The notes under the pieces: generated by a model
What the model was told of the DNA's origin: nothing
Database searches by the model: none
The model's input: only the letters and a program-made list of their open reading frames with translations
In this document: positions 1-7,454 of the stretch, one piece after another
How positions within the stretch are numbered: position 1 is the first letter of the stretch
Layout of the letters: each line of letters begins with the position of its first letter
From: a virus
Direction: 5' to 3' (one strand)
DNA length: 20,073 nucleotides
Virus record (IMG/VR): IMGVR_UViG_3300046820_000882
Coordinates: 1-20,073 of that record
Made by a program: the position numbers and the translations under genes

Positions 1-179
1 TTATCTCCGAATCGATGACTGCTATCAAATAAAGTAAAAGGTTGAGATACTCTCAATCTACCAAATGCATCAGTTAAGGTACCACTTGGAGATAATCTAT
101 CAGACAACATAAACACTTCATATCGTGTCTTGTTGTTTGTGAAATCTAATTTATGTTGATCTGTTCTAAACTGAGCCAT
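1..179 (-). CDS. Virion structural protein, N-terminal part (cut by window edge)
   Basis: An open frame begins at an ATG at 179-177 and runs off the left edge, giving 59 codons with no stop. The ATG overlaps the TAA of the upstream o-spanin gene in a TAATG arrangement. The visible segment DAFGRLRVSQPFTLFDSSHR resembles a motif (DAFGR.RVS.P.T.FDS) that I know from large virion structural proteins of cyanophages and other marine T4-like phages, usually near the start of the protein. The role in tail, baseplate or fibre cannot be told from this fragment. Position next to spanins and a fibre-like gene fits the late structural region. Confidence 0.75.
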   Translation of the reverse strand, partial: MAQFRTDQHKLDFTNNKTRYEVFMLSDRLSPSGTLTDAFGRLRVSQPFTLFDSSHRFGD

Positions 180-439
180 TATTTAACCTCATCAAATATC
201 TTCTTCTGTTCATCATACCACTCAACCCATGACTCAACCTTTAGCGAACACTCATGGTAAAGTGCATAGTTGCTACTGACATTCTTAGCAACATCACTTA
301 GCTTTGTCTCTTCTGGCAACTGGTTTAACTGAACACACTTTGTTTTCATTATATCAGGAACAGATGGAAACTTCCTTGCAACAGGAACTGGCTGAGCACA
401 TCCAGCTAATAGTAATAATAATAATACTAGCGCTCTCAT
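179..439 (-). CDS. Outer-membrane spanin lipoprotein (Rz1-like o-spanin)
   Basis: This 86-aa protein starts with a leucine-rich signal peptide and a lipobox, LLLAGC, at residues 8-14, so Cys14 should be lipidated and anchored in the outer membrane of a Gram-negative host. The mature part contains two further cysteines (Cys35 and the Cys of YHEC) that could form disulfides. It is followed by a charged C-terminus (WVEWYDEQKKIF). The gene overlaps the end of the upstream i-spanin by ATGA (436-439) and has a good AGGAG site about 8 nt before its ATG. Order, overlap, size and lipobox match the two-component spanins that fuse inner and outer membranes in the last step of lysis. The assignment is by architecture, since spanins diverge strongly in sequence. 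Confidence 0.8.
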   Translation of the reverse strand: MRALVLLLLLLAGCAQPVPVARKFPSVPDIMKTKCVQLNQLPEETKLSDVAKNVSSNYALYHECSLKVESWVEWYDEQKKIFDEVK

Positions 440-864
440 TTTGATTCTCCTGCAGCATCATTTACTGCTTTCACAAACTCTTTTGGAATCTCACACTTGG
501 TGTCATACTTGACTACTTCTCTATCAATGTACTGAACAATAGCATCAGCTTTTTCTTTGATTACTTTTTCTTTTGTAACTATCTTTGTTACTAACTTGAC
601 GTTAGCTTTTTCTGACTTAACTTCAGATTCTGAAACCTTCTTCTCCAACTCTGCAACTCTTGCTAACCATTTCTCTTCATTAGCAGCACCACCAAGCATC
701 CATGTTGATCCAATAAGGATTAGTGTGAATACGATTCTGATAGGAAGGACGTACTGTCCAAAGAAGGGTAGGAATTTGAGGAAGAAAGATAAAACTAGGC
801 CTGCAAGGCCTAGTAAGAATGTTGCGCTAAAGAACCACCCAGGTAGAAAATTAAGTAACCACAT
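436..864 (-). CDS. Inner-membrane spanin (Rz-like i-spanin)
   Basis: This 142-aa protein has two hydrophobic segments (about residues 5-30 and 40-60). A charged Lys/Glu-rich helix of about 70 residues follows (about 63-125) with coiled-coil character and a Cys near the end. The C-terminal motif CEIPKEFVKAVNDAA resembles the C-x-(V/I)-P-x-x-F-V end of lambda Rz-family proteins. That topology places the rod in the periplasm, where it would pair with the lipoprotein encoded directly downstream. Its start overlaps the end of the preceding gene by 14 nt. Two membrane spans instead of the usual single N-terminal anchor is slightly unusual. A perfect 8-bp inverted repeat lies within the second-half codons of the first membrane segment (see 794-814). 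Confidence 0.75.
   Translation of the reverse strand: MWLLNFLPGWFFSATFLLGLAGLVLSFFLKFLPFFGQYVLPIRIVFTLILIGSTWMLGGAANEEKWLARVAELEKKVSESEVKSEKANVKLVTKIVTKEKVIKEKADAIVQYIDREVVKYDTKCEIPKEFVKAVNDAAGESK
794..814 (-). other. Perfect hairpin followed by T-rich tract inside the i-spanin gene
   Basis: Arms ACTAGGCC and GGCCTAGT (8 bp) are separated by 5 nt. On the transcribed strand the second arm runs straight into TTTATCTTTC. The shape resembles a weak intrinsic terminator or attenuator, but it lies in the codons of the first transmembrane segment (LLGLAGLVL), where repeated GGC/CTA codons could generate it by chance. Confidence 0.35.
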
Positions 865-1378
865 TAGGCTTCTTTCTTCTCAATACTCTTGGCTTCTTGA
901 TTAGTATAGGATCAAACCCGTCCACATCACCTGAACCCATATTATTAGTAGGGAGAGCATCTCCGGAATTCAAACCAGAGATCTCTTCGTATAGTTGCAT
1001 GAACTTAACTTCAAAATAAACTTCATTGAGTAGTGCTTCACTCTTACTTTCTTTCATCATCAAATATGAAGCAATGTTAGATGCAATCATTGAATCACCA
1101 GCTGGAACTTTTGCTAACAACTTTTTTAGATTAGTTGTAAGGATATCGAAGTATCCCCAAGCTGCTCTTTCGTTATCATCTTTGAGGTCTTTCTTCTTCT
1201 TTAGGACCTTACCATTCTTATCGATAATACCGAGCTTATATGCATCCCACTCTTTGAAAGGTGTATTAATTCTTTTTAGGAATTGATATGTCAAGAACAT
1301 ATCGACCATCGGATTTCTTGTCATCGATGGGACATTCTTAATATTTGAAGGGATCTGATTATTGTTTGGTTTGGTCAT
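851..1378 (-). CDS. Conserved T4-like phage protein of unknown function
   Basis: This 175-aa soluble protein has no signal peptide. The N-terminal third is Asn/Pro-rich. The best-conserved part is around residues 24-95, with VDMFLTYQFLKRINTPFKEW, AYKLGIIDKNGKVLKKK and AWGYFDILTTNLKKLLAKVP. I recognise this pattern from many marine T4-like phage genomes, where the protein is annotated as hypothetical. The C-terminus is basic (LIKKPRVLRRKKP). It overlaps both neighbours (20 nt upstream, 14 nt downstream) within the structural and lysis run, so it is probably expressed late. A structural or assembly role is possible but nothing in the sequence proves it. An alternative start at Met19 cannot be excluded. 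Confidence 0.75.
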   Translation of the reverse strand: MTKPNNNQIPSNIKNVPSMTRNPMVDMFLTYQFLKRINTPFKEWDAYKLGIIDKNGKVLKKKKDLKDDNERAAWGYFDILTTNLKKLLAKVPAGDSMIASNIASYLMMKESKSEALLNEVYFEVKFMQLYEEISGLNSGDALPTNNMGSGDVDGFDPILIKKPRVLRRKKPNVVT

Positions 1379-1766
1379 CTATTTTTCTCAGCTTATCTAC
1401 TATGTTACTATCCATTAATATTTCGGAAGTCTTTATATTGGAGCCCTGAACATTATATACTACCTCTGGACAGTAATTTAAGAATAATAAAAACGGCTTC
1501 AAATATGAGCCGTAATTATTCATTTTGAGGAACAGTAATCTCGTGGCTGCTTCAACACCAAATACATTGTATATAACTGTCAGGTGATTAAGAACAAGAC
1601 GTTCGTTAATATCACCCGACTCTTCATATCTTCCAAATAACTTCTTTAAGTATTTGAATCTACTTAGATCTTCGTAAAACTCAATCGTATCAAAAAAGTG
1701 GGGATTATCATAGTGTTTCGCAGCATAAATTAAAGCATTGTGCTCAGTCAAATCATCATATTGCAT
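1359..1766 (-). CDS. Conserved phage protein, possible DUF7207-type family
   Basis: I chose the ATG at 1766, giving 135 aa (MQYDDLTEHNALIYAAKHYD). It has a GGAA-type site just upstream and starts 6 nt beyond the stop of the preceding fibre gene, whereas the longest frame (to 1826) would overlap that gene. The segment FYEDLSRFKYLKKLFGRYEESGDINERLVLNHLTV, continuing into NVFGVEAATRLLFLKM and LKPFLLFLNYCP, is a pattern I recall from a small, mainly helical family common in T4-like marine phages (annotated, I believe, as DUF7207). Its function is not known to me. Neighbours are a fibre-like gene and another conserved unknown, so a late or structural role is likely but unproven. Confidence 0.75.
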   Translation of the reverse strand: MQYDDLTEHNALIYAAKHYDNPHFFDTIEFYEDLSRFKYLKKLFGRYEESGDINERLVLNHLTVIYNVFGVEAATRLLFLKMNNYGSYLKPFLLFLNYCPEVVYNVQGSNIKTSEILMDSNIVDKLRKIDDQTKQ

Positions 1767-1771
1767 ATTTT

Positions 1772-3337
1772 TTAGTTCCAAGTATTGTCGTACGCAATCC
1801 TCTTCCAAACTCCATCGCCAGCACAAACATAGAAGTAATCATTGTCAATAGCAAACTCTCCTTTAATACCTGTTGCATCTGGTGCTGTAGGAGGAGTAGT
1901 TCTATACATGAACGCTGTGTTTTGTACTGAATTATCTGGGAATAATATAGTGCCGTTAGCTCTAAAATCCCACTCTGACTCATTGACTAAAATTGATACT
2001 GTATTATTAGATACTGATACTGATCTTGTTTGTGTGTTATTGGCCCAGCGTAATGATACACCCGTATTTGATCTAGTAGATATTGATGTAGTATTAATAG
2101 TAGTATTAACAGTAGTGTTGCCAATAGAAATAGCAACATCGGTACTTGGAACTACAATAGTGTTTGCTGGGAAGGTTGTTGTACCCGATCTATCAAACTT
2201 CCAATTGACAGTACCAAAGTCTGTAGACTTGACATTAATGTAAGCACTATTATTAGTTCTAACACCTACTGTGCTTGAATGGAATGCACCATCTAAATCT
2301 TCTGCTTTGATCTCAACAACTCCACCAGAGAATAGTTCAACTGTTGTGTTGGTTATTGATTGAAGGTGGTTGTTAGTACCAGGGAGGTATATATCACCAG
2401 GTACAGTAACTCTACCATCAGCTTCTGATATACTAACAATAAATCCATTGCTTTCTAGTTGACTTGCAGACCCTACATTTGCAGCTGATACGTTAGCATT
2501 AAGGAAACCAGTAGCATTGATTGTAAGTTGATTACCTACCTTAATGATACCAGCAGACGTCGTATTTGCAATTCTGATGTTAGCACTCAGCTGGTACGTC
2601 TCATCATCCATATGAAGCTGATCACCAACAAATATAATACCTGGAGATGTTGTATTAGCAAAGTTGGTATTAACGTTGAGTACTCCAAGCTCATTGATAG
2701 CCATGGTATTACCAGCTATAATCATACCTGCTGAGGTTACATTTGCAATTGGTAATACTGCACTCAAATGACCGCTGGTATTGATACTTAAATTATTACC
2801 AACCCTAACTACACCTGCTGATGTAGTGTTAGCCTGATTAATGTTAGCACTCAAAAATCCAGTGGCATTTATTGACAACTGATTACCAACACCAACTTTA
2901 CCCAATATTGTGCTGTTAGCAATGAATACATTGGCACTTAAAAAGCCGGTTGAATTAATAGTAAGATTATTACCAACTGCAACGATACCAGCTGTAGAGT
3001 TTGATGCAGTAACGATGTTAGCAACTAAGAAACCATTTTGGTCAATAGCTAACTGACTTCCAATCTTAACAGTACCAAATGATGTTGTGTTAGCTGTTCT
3101 GATATTAGCAGTAAGAAGACCATCGACGGTGACAGCAAGCTGACTTCCAATCTTAACAATACCTGCATATGTTGTGTTAGCATAGTCAGGAAAGGTAACC
3201 GTATCTCTAAACGTACTAACAGTCAACTTCCTTGTTGTCAACGTACCTGCAACGTTAGCAACAAGGATGAAGAAGTCACCGTTGTTTATAGTATTAGCGG
3301 TTGTTAACTCGCTGATCTTCTTAGCTCGATTGCTCAT
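1772..3337 (-). CDS. Repetitive tail-fibre or virion-surface protein
   Basis: This 521-aa protein is rich in Asn, Thr, Ser, Ala, Gly and Val. Residues 1-52 form a unique head with a typical adaptor sequence (KISELTTANTINNGDFFILV). Residues 53-285 are eight tandem units of 29 residues (the seventh has 30), consensus ANTTSAGIVKVGNQLSINATGFLSANI. Residues about 290-475 look like beta-structured fibre. The tail (about 483-521) has PPTAPDATGIKGEFAIDNDY and CAGDGVWKRIAYDNTW, a terminal domain I know from many marine phage fibre and structural proteins. The repeats suggest a trimeric beta-rich shaft, and the protein may help recognise the host. No enzymatic motif is seen. The start lies 6 nt after the preceding stop, without an obvious Shine-Dalgarno site, so coupled translation is likely. 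Confidence 0.8.
   Translation of the reverse strand: MSNRAKKISELTTANTINNGDFFILVANVAGTLTTRKLTVSTFRDTVTFPDYANTTYAGIVKIGSQLAVTVDGLLTANIRTANTTSFGTVKIGSQLAIDQNGFLVANIVTASNSTAGIVAVGNNLTINSTGFLSANVFIANSTILGKVGVGNQLSINATGFLSANINQANTTSAGVVRVGNNLSINTSGHLSAVLPIANVTSAGMIIAGNTMAINELGVLNVNTNFANTTSPGIIFVGDQLHMDDETYQLSANIRIANTTSAGIIKVGNQLTINATGFLNANVSAANVGSASQLESNGFIVSISEADGRVTVPGDIYLPGTNNHLQSITNTTVELFSGGVVEIKAEDLDGAFHSSTVGVRTNNSAYINVKSTDFGTVNWKFDRSGTTTFPANTIVVPSTDVAISIGNTTVNTTINTTSISTRSNTGVSLRWANNTQTRSVSVSNNTVSILVNESEWDFRANGTILFPDNSVQNTAFMYRTTPPTAPDATGIKGEFAIDNDYFYVCAGDGVWKRIAYDNTWN
2483..3181 (-). repeat. Eight tandem 87-90 bp coding repeats in the fibre-like gene
   Basis: Each unit encodes 29 residues beginning ANTTS (one unit has an extra codon and reads HMDDETYQLSANI). 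The units have drifted at synonymous and non-synonymous positions, so the repeat is far clearer in protein than in DNA. Units 4, 5 and 8 are closest to one another. Confidence 0.85.
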
Positions 3338-3343
3338 ATTTTA

Positions 3344-3667
3344 TTATGCGTCTGGTAATGGTGTATCGTCAGCTGTACCAGTTGAATTAGCAACAGCGGC
3401 TGTTGAAGTATTAGAGAAGCTAGTTGCATCACCGGTGATACCACCAGCTACCATTACTTCGTAGAATGTACGGTTCGAACGACCACCTGAACCAGTAGTG
3501 ATTCTGACCCAACCTGAATGAGGAATCTTACGGTTAACACCTACCTCGGTAGAATCTGCACCGAAGATTGTGTTACCAAATTGTTCTTGACCTGTATCAC
3601 CAGTGACTGAGTCAACGATGAATTTAGGTGCGTCTGAATATTGGTCTCTTACGCCAAATAGTGACAT
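3344..3667 (-). CDS. Small virion structural protein
   Basis: I chose the ATG at 3667 (107 aa, MSLFGVRDQYSDAPKFIVDS) because it has a strong AAGGAG site 8 nt upstream. The longer frame would run into a likely late promoter and the neighbouring gene. The central motif IPHSGWVRITTGSGGRSNRT, leading into FYEVMVAGG, resembles a short structural protein widely found in cyanophages and marine T4-like phages, typically next to fibre or tail genes. The C-terminal third is Ser/Thr/Ala-rich and low in complexity. There is no enzymatic motif. The gene lies 6 nt before the fibre gene, so the two are probably co-transcribed. Exact position in the particle is unknown. Confidence 0.8.
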   Translation of the reverse strand: MSLFGVRDQYSDAPKFIVDSVTGDTGQEQFGNTIFGADSTEVGVNRKIPHSGWVRITTGSGGRSNRTFYEVMVAGGITGDATSFSNTSTAAVANSTGTADDTPLPDA

Positions 3668-3698
3668 TTTTTGTACTCCTTGAGTTACGTTATTATAG

Positions 3699-3905
3699 TT
3701 ATTTATGTTTGCTTGAACGAAGCATATCAGCATGGAAAGCTGACTGTCTGTGTTCAATTAATGGTTCATCAACCACTCTTTGTTTCTTCACACTTTGCTG
3801 TCTAGCCATGGATCTTATATCTTCCATGGTACGAACAGGTTCACCATCAGGATCCCTTGTTTTGGGATCCCCTTGTACGATGATGTTGGCTGCTGAAATG
3901 CCCAT
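3699..3905 (-). CDS. Small hypothetical phage protein (68 aa)
   Basis: This 68-aa reading frame fills exactly the space between two supported genes. Its ATG overlaps the preceding stop (TAATG at 3903-3907), it has an AGGAA site, and its stop lies just before the next late promoter. The protein is hydrophilic and basic in the second half (MARQQSVKKQRVVDEPLIEH), with no membrane segment or recognisable domain. Fit, overlap and ribosome binding site argue that it is real. I do not recognise the family. The codons for DPKTRDPDG form a GGGATCC inverted repeat, which looks incidental. Confidence 0.6.
   Translation of the reverse strand: MGISAANIIVQGDPKTRDPDGEPVRTMEDIRSMARQQSVKKQRVVDEPLIEHRQSAFHADMLRSSKHK
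3700..3707 (-). promoter_or_regulatory. Probable T4-type late promoter (CATAAATA)
   Basis: On the minus strand the octamer CATAAATA lies 33 nt before the ATG at 3667, one mismatch from the T4 late consensus TATAAATA. Spacing leaves room for the strong Shine-Dalgarno site in the leader. It would drive the structural protein and the fibre gene independently of the cargo block upstream. Confidence 0.55.
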
Positions 3906-4678
3906 TATTTTCCTGCTATCAATCTATGAACAGATACGAGGTTGTCGTAAGATTGATGAATCTCGTCGTGAACATTCTTTCTATGCTCTGGCTTCAGTCT
4001 CTCAGTAGCATTGAGAACAGTCTTTGCCATGCTCTGAGATACTGGATACTTCTTACCATTCTTGAATGTTACGTGAAATGGCTTTTGATCTGAATCAGCT
4101 GCTTTCTTTAGCTGAACATGAATATGTTGGTCTGCTTCCATACCATTATCACTCTCATGCTCTTCGTGCTCTTCAGAATCATCATCGTCACTGCGAATAG
4201 ACATCTTCTTAGGACGACCACGAGCCTCGTCAAGACCAACCTCTTCTTTAACTTCGCTCTGCATATAATCTGATACGGTAGTAATGTAGTCAGCAGCTAA
4301 AGTAATCTTGCTCTGTACCCACTCAGCCATATTAGTGTTATCTTTTAACATATCATGGACACGTTGAGAGTTAGCTATGATAGAGCGTAACTGGCTCTTG
4401 GCCATGTCACCTTCATAGTCATACTCTCTAGCATCACTAGCTTCAGTGAAGCTAAGTGGTTTGGCTTCTGAACCTTTAACCTGAGCATTCTTTGCAGTAG
4501 CTGCAATTTGCTTTAGACGTTTCTTGTTCTCGATCTCATAGCCCAGTGCTTCACTAATACCATCGTAAGGATTACCACCCATAACTCTACGATGAGCTTT
4601 GTAGCGCTTGCCACTGCTGCTTAATTTGTAATCGGAAGAGGCTACAACCCCTTCCTGTAATTGTTTAAGTGTTTTCAT
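3905..4678 (-). CDS. Putative internal head protein with AT-hook-like motif
   Basis: This 257-aa protein opens with MKTLKQLQE followed by Gly10, which fits a capsid-targeting peptide with an L-x-E cleavage site (compare T4 MKTYQEFIAE). Residues 85-142 (EYDYEGDMAKSQLRSI into WVQSKITLAADYITTV) are a conserved helical segment I know from internal or unknown proteins of marine T4-like phages. Residues 153-158 (RGRPKK) form an AT-hook-like DNA-binding patch. An acidic stretch (DDDDSEEHEEHE, 164-175) and a conserved basic C-terminal domain (about 195-255) follow. No catalytic motif is visible. It overlaps the previous gene as TAATG. A role in condensing or accompanying capsid DNA is inferred from the leader, the DNA-binding patch and the cluster. 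Confidence 0.65.
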   Translation of the reverse strand: MKTLKQLQEGVVASSDYKLSSSGKRYKAHRRVMGGNPYDGISEALGYEIENKKRLKQIAATAKNAQVKGSEAKPLSFTEASDAREYDYEGDMAKSQLRSIIANSQRVHDMLKDNTNMAEWVQSKITLAADYITTVSDYMQSEVKEEVGLDEARGRPKKMSIRSDDDDSEEHEEHESDNGMEADQHIHVQLKKAADSDQKPFHVTFKNGKKYPVSQSMAKTVLNATERLKPEHRKNVHDEIHQSYDNLVSVHRLIAGK

Positions 4679-7431
4679 TAGTAATCCGTCCCTACCATAC
4701 CTTGTCCTTGATAGCTAGTAGCTAGCGCTGGTTTCTTTTGCGCAGCTGCTTTTCTTGCCTTCTCTTCTGGAGACTCCACTGGCTGAGGAGCTGGTACTGA
4801 TGAAGCCTGTCTAGTTACAGGAGCATTACCACTACCACTTGGGTTAGCTGCTAATTGTTTGTTCTTGTAATCATAGTTGCCAACAGTCTTGTCGCCTTGT
4901 GGATATGCTTGATCCTGCTTGCTTACTACTCTGGCAGCAGGAGCATTGCCTGCCATATTTTGCTTAGCAGCTGCATCAGCTGATGGTGTACCAGCTACTG
5001 GTTTACCACCTGCCTCTTGTCTAGCCTGAGCAATAGTCTTACCACCACCACCTGGCATTGGAGCAGCTACACCAGCTGCACCTGCTGCTTGTTCTCTTGC
5101 ACGGGCATTAGATTTGAAACTAGATATTCTCTGATTTGGTTGTGTGTAGCCAGCTTCCTTGGCACCATCAGAAGTACTTACTACTCTTGCTGCTGGAGCA
5201 TTGGCTGCAATACCTTGCTTAGCATCTCTAGGAGTATTGCTATATGACATCTGTGATGTACCAATAGAACCACCTGAAATAGCATCCATAGCATCGGATT
5301 TAGGAGCTGCTGGTTTTGGAGTAGCTGCTGCTTGTGTCGTAGAAGACCCACCAGTAAGTGCATCAGCACCTGCTACATTCGTTGCTTGCCCTTGAATACC
5401 AACAGCATTTCTAACACCTGGCTCAAATGTTTTTGCTGGTTCAGCAGCAGAAGCAGCTGGCTTAGACGTAGAAGATGCTTGATTAGTATCTTGCTTCTGA
5501 TCCTCATCGCTACTCACATTAAAGCCCTTACCTTCTGCATTACGTTGGCGCATCTTCGCTAATGCTTTTTCTGTTCTAGCATCATTCTCTGCTCTATCTG
5601 TTGCAGCATCTTCACGCATAGTTTTCTTACGCTTGGAGTGCATATGCATTTCGGAAACAAGAATCTCTAGGTCGCTAGTAGGTACGTACTTCTCAATACC
5701 GTGCTCAAACATAACATCATACCAAGCAATATAACCATCGTGATCTGGTTCAGCGTGCTGAGTAGTAACTGTACGGCCTTCACCAAACGATTCACTCTTT
5801 ACGTGAATAGCACATTGATGCTCGTAGCTGTTGCCTGGAGTGTCTTTATTCTCTTTAACAGATGTTTTCTTCTTGTTGTAGAGACCAAGCTTCATTTTCA
5901 TCTTGGAAGACATCTCTTGAATATTATCTTCTTCAACATCCATTGATTCTTTTTGTGTTGATTGAGATTTCTTACCAGACTTCTTACTATCAACAGGAGT
6001 GTATAATGGCTTACCTACACCTCTGTAACCTTCATCAGGAGAAGGAACTTCATTGGTACCTGGACGAGGAGCATCATCAACATACTTACCATTTCTCATG
6101 GTACCTTCTTCAACCTTCTTTGGTTTAATAACACCACGAGCAACTAATACATCACCATGAGTGATACGTTTTGGATCTCCGTAGTGAGCAGCAAGATCTT
6201 GCTCTTTATCAGTACGAGGAGTTGAGCTTTCTTTCTTCTTCATTACTTCCATGATATCAGCAACTAGATCACGTGATACGCCAAATGTCTTATTAACGTA
6301 AGCTTCTTTTGCAGTTACCTTACCGTTAACATCACCCTTGCCTCTGATCTTATTGACGAAATCACCAATCGAAGCATATGAACGATTTTCTGTATCTGGA
6401 CCACCCATAACACCTTTTTGACGAACATATGTTCTACCATCTGCATCTGTTCTAGTATTACCCTTACCGTATTTGTCATCAAGTTCTTTGTCAGCAGGAC
6501 GACCAGTGCTGTAGTCTTTATCTGAAGCTGCTGGCTTTTCTGTCTTTGATGCTTCTTTTGGTGCTTCTGGCTCTTCTTGTTTACCTTGTGGAGTAGTAGC
6601 TGACTTTAGACCGACTGGAGTCTTATCTTCATCATCATTACCCATCATGTTATCTAAATTCTTTCTTGCTCGATCCAAGTTCTTCTGTATAGTGTCAGCT
6701 GGGAGAATGGATGCTCTCTTTTGCATTGTAGGAACTTTAGATCCTCCGGAAAACACGTTATCTGTTGGATCTGCTTTTGGAGTCTCTACTGCTTTTGGAG
6801 TATCTACTGCTTTTGTTTCTGTTTCTTTACCCTGAGCTTTTGCTAAAGATGAAGCATCAGTAGCTGCTGGCTTTGGAGCATCATTCGATGTAGGAGCAGC
6901 AGCTGGAGTTTCTGGTTTCTTAACCGTAGTAGCAGCTGCAGCAGCAGGTGCTTTAAGTGCTTTAGAAGTACCAGGTTTTGATATCTGAGCTGCATCTGTC
7001 TTATTTTTACCAGGAGCTGGATCATATGAACCAGGACCTGCTCTACCAGAAGGTTGGTTGACACCAGTAGCCTGTTGCTTAGCAACCATCTCTCTATTCT
7101 TTGCAATTACAGGATTCAATGTCCTTGGATTGCCCCATGTACCTGGTTTAGCTGCGTCACCAGAATCACTAGCTTTTGGAGCTGGTACTGTAGCTGCACT
7201 TGCTTTGCTAGAGTCACCTTTAAAGAAGTCCTTGATAGCTTGACCTCTTTCTTGAGATTTAGCAGCAGGAGATCCAGGAGCTGGTTGCTTAGCAGCACTA
7301 GAAGCAGCAGGTTTAGGAGCAGCAGGTTTAGGAGCTACTGCAGGCTGTGTTTTATTTTTAGCCTGAGCTTGAGCAGCTCCTCCACTACCACCTTCCATGA
7401 TGTTCTTGATTGATTCATAAAGTGACTTCAT
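4678..7431 (-). CDS. Large low-complexity putative internal head protein
   Basis: This 917-aa protein begins MKSLYESIKNIME followed by Gly14, consistent with a capsid-targeting leader and an I-x-E cleavage site. Most of it (15-300, 610-917) is disordered and rich in Ala, Pro, Lys, Ser and Gln. Two more ordered islands stand out: about 305-440, and about 500-605 with MSSKMKMKLGLYNKKK, CAIHVKSESFGEG and YDVMFEHGIEKYVPTSDLEI. The second island resembles a domain seen in cyanophage and marine phage unknowns. A motif NAPxxRxxS occurs three times (744-752, 829-837, 869-877). The start has an AAGGA site 9 nt upstream. No enzymatic motif is seen. A precursor cut into several internal peptides is possible but unproven. 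Confidence 0.65.
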   Translation of the reverse strand: MKSLYESIKNIMEGGSGGAAQAQAKNKTQPAVAPKPAAPKPAASSAAKQPAPGSPAAKSQERGQAIKDFFKGDSSKASAATVPAPKASDSGDAAKPGTWGNPRTLNPVIAKNREMVAKQQATGVNQPSGRAGPGSYDPAPGKNKTDAAQISKPGTSKALKAPAAAAATTVKKPETPAAAPTSNDAPKPAATDASSLAKAQGKETETKAVDTPKAVETPKADPTDNVFSGGSKVPTMQKRASILPADTIQKNLDRARKNLDNMMGNDDEDKTPVGLKSATTPQGKQEEPEAPKEASKTEKPAASDKDYSTGRPADKELDDKYGKGNTRTDADGRTYVRQKGVMGGPDTENRSYASIGDFVNKIRGKGDVNGKVTAKEAYVNKTFGVSRDLVADIMEVMKKKESSTPRTDKEQDLAAHYGDPKRITHGDVLVARGVIKPKKVEEGTMRNGKYVDDAPRPGTNEVPSPDEGYRGVGKPLYTPVDSKKSGKKSQSTQKESMDVEEDNIQEMSSKMKMKLGLYNKKKTSVKENKDTPGNSYEHQCAIHVKSESFGEGRTVTTQHAEPDHDGYIAWYDVMFEHGIEKYVPTSDLEILVSEMHMHSKRKKTMREDAATDRAENDARTEKALAKMRQRNAEGKGFNVSSDEDQKQDTNQASSTSKPAASAAEPAKTFEPGVRNAVGIQGQATNVAGADALTGGSSTTQAAATPKPAAPKSDAMDAISGGSIGTSQMSYSNTPRDAKQGIAANAPAARVVSTSDGAKEAGYTQPNQRISSFKSNARAREQAAGAAGVAAPMPGGGGKTIAQARQEAGGKPVAGTPSADAAAKQNMAGNAPAARVVSKQDQAYPQGDKTVGNYDYKNKQLAANPSGSGNAPVTRQASSVPAPQPVESPEEKARKAAAQKKPALATSYQGQGMVGTDY

Positions 7432-7454
7432 TTTAGTTCCTTTTTTATTTAATG

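Noticed and set aside
1756-1983. 75-aa minus-strand frame inside the fibre gene
   Set aside because: It lies in a different frame of the fibre C-terminal coding region, has no clear ribosome binding site and no family resemblance.
2483-3181. Regular ~87-bp repeats considered as a CRISPR or other non-coding array
   Set aside because: Units are in frame, encode a consistent 29-residue motif, vary at codon level, and have no repeat/spacer structure.
3850-3870. GGATCCC...GGGATCC inverted repeat in the 68-aa gene
   Set aside because: No T tract follows and it encodes a repeated Asp-Pro pattern, so a chance palindrome is the simpler reading.
6843-7298. Leu/Gln-rich minus-strand frames inside the 917-aa gene
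   Set aside because: Out-of-frame reads of Ala/Lys/Pro repeats; composition (runs of Leu and Gln) shows they are artefacts.
5017-7413. Several plus-strand open frames opposite the 917-aa protein
   Set aside because: They are shadows created by Ala/Pro/Lys-rich low-complexity codons on the other strand. They read as Cys/Ser/Leu-rich nonsense, lack ribosome binding sites, and no plus-strand gene is otherwise supported.
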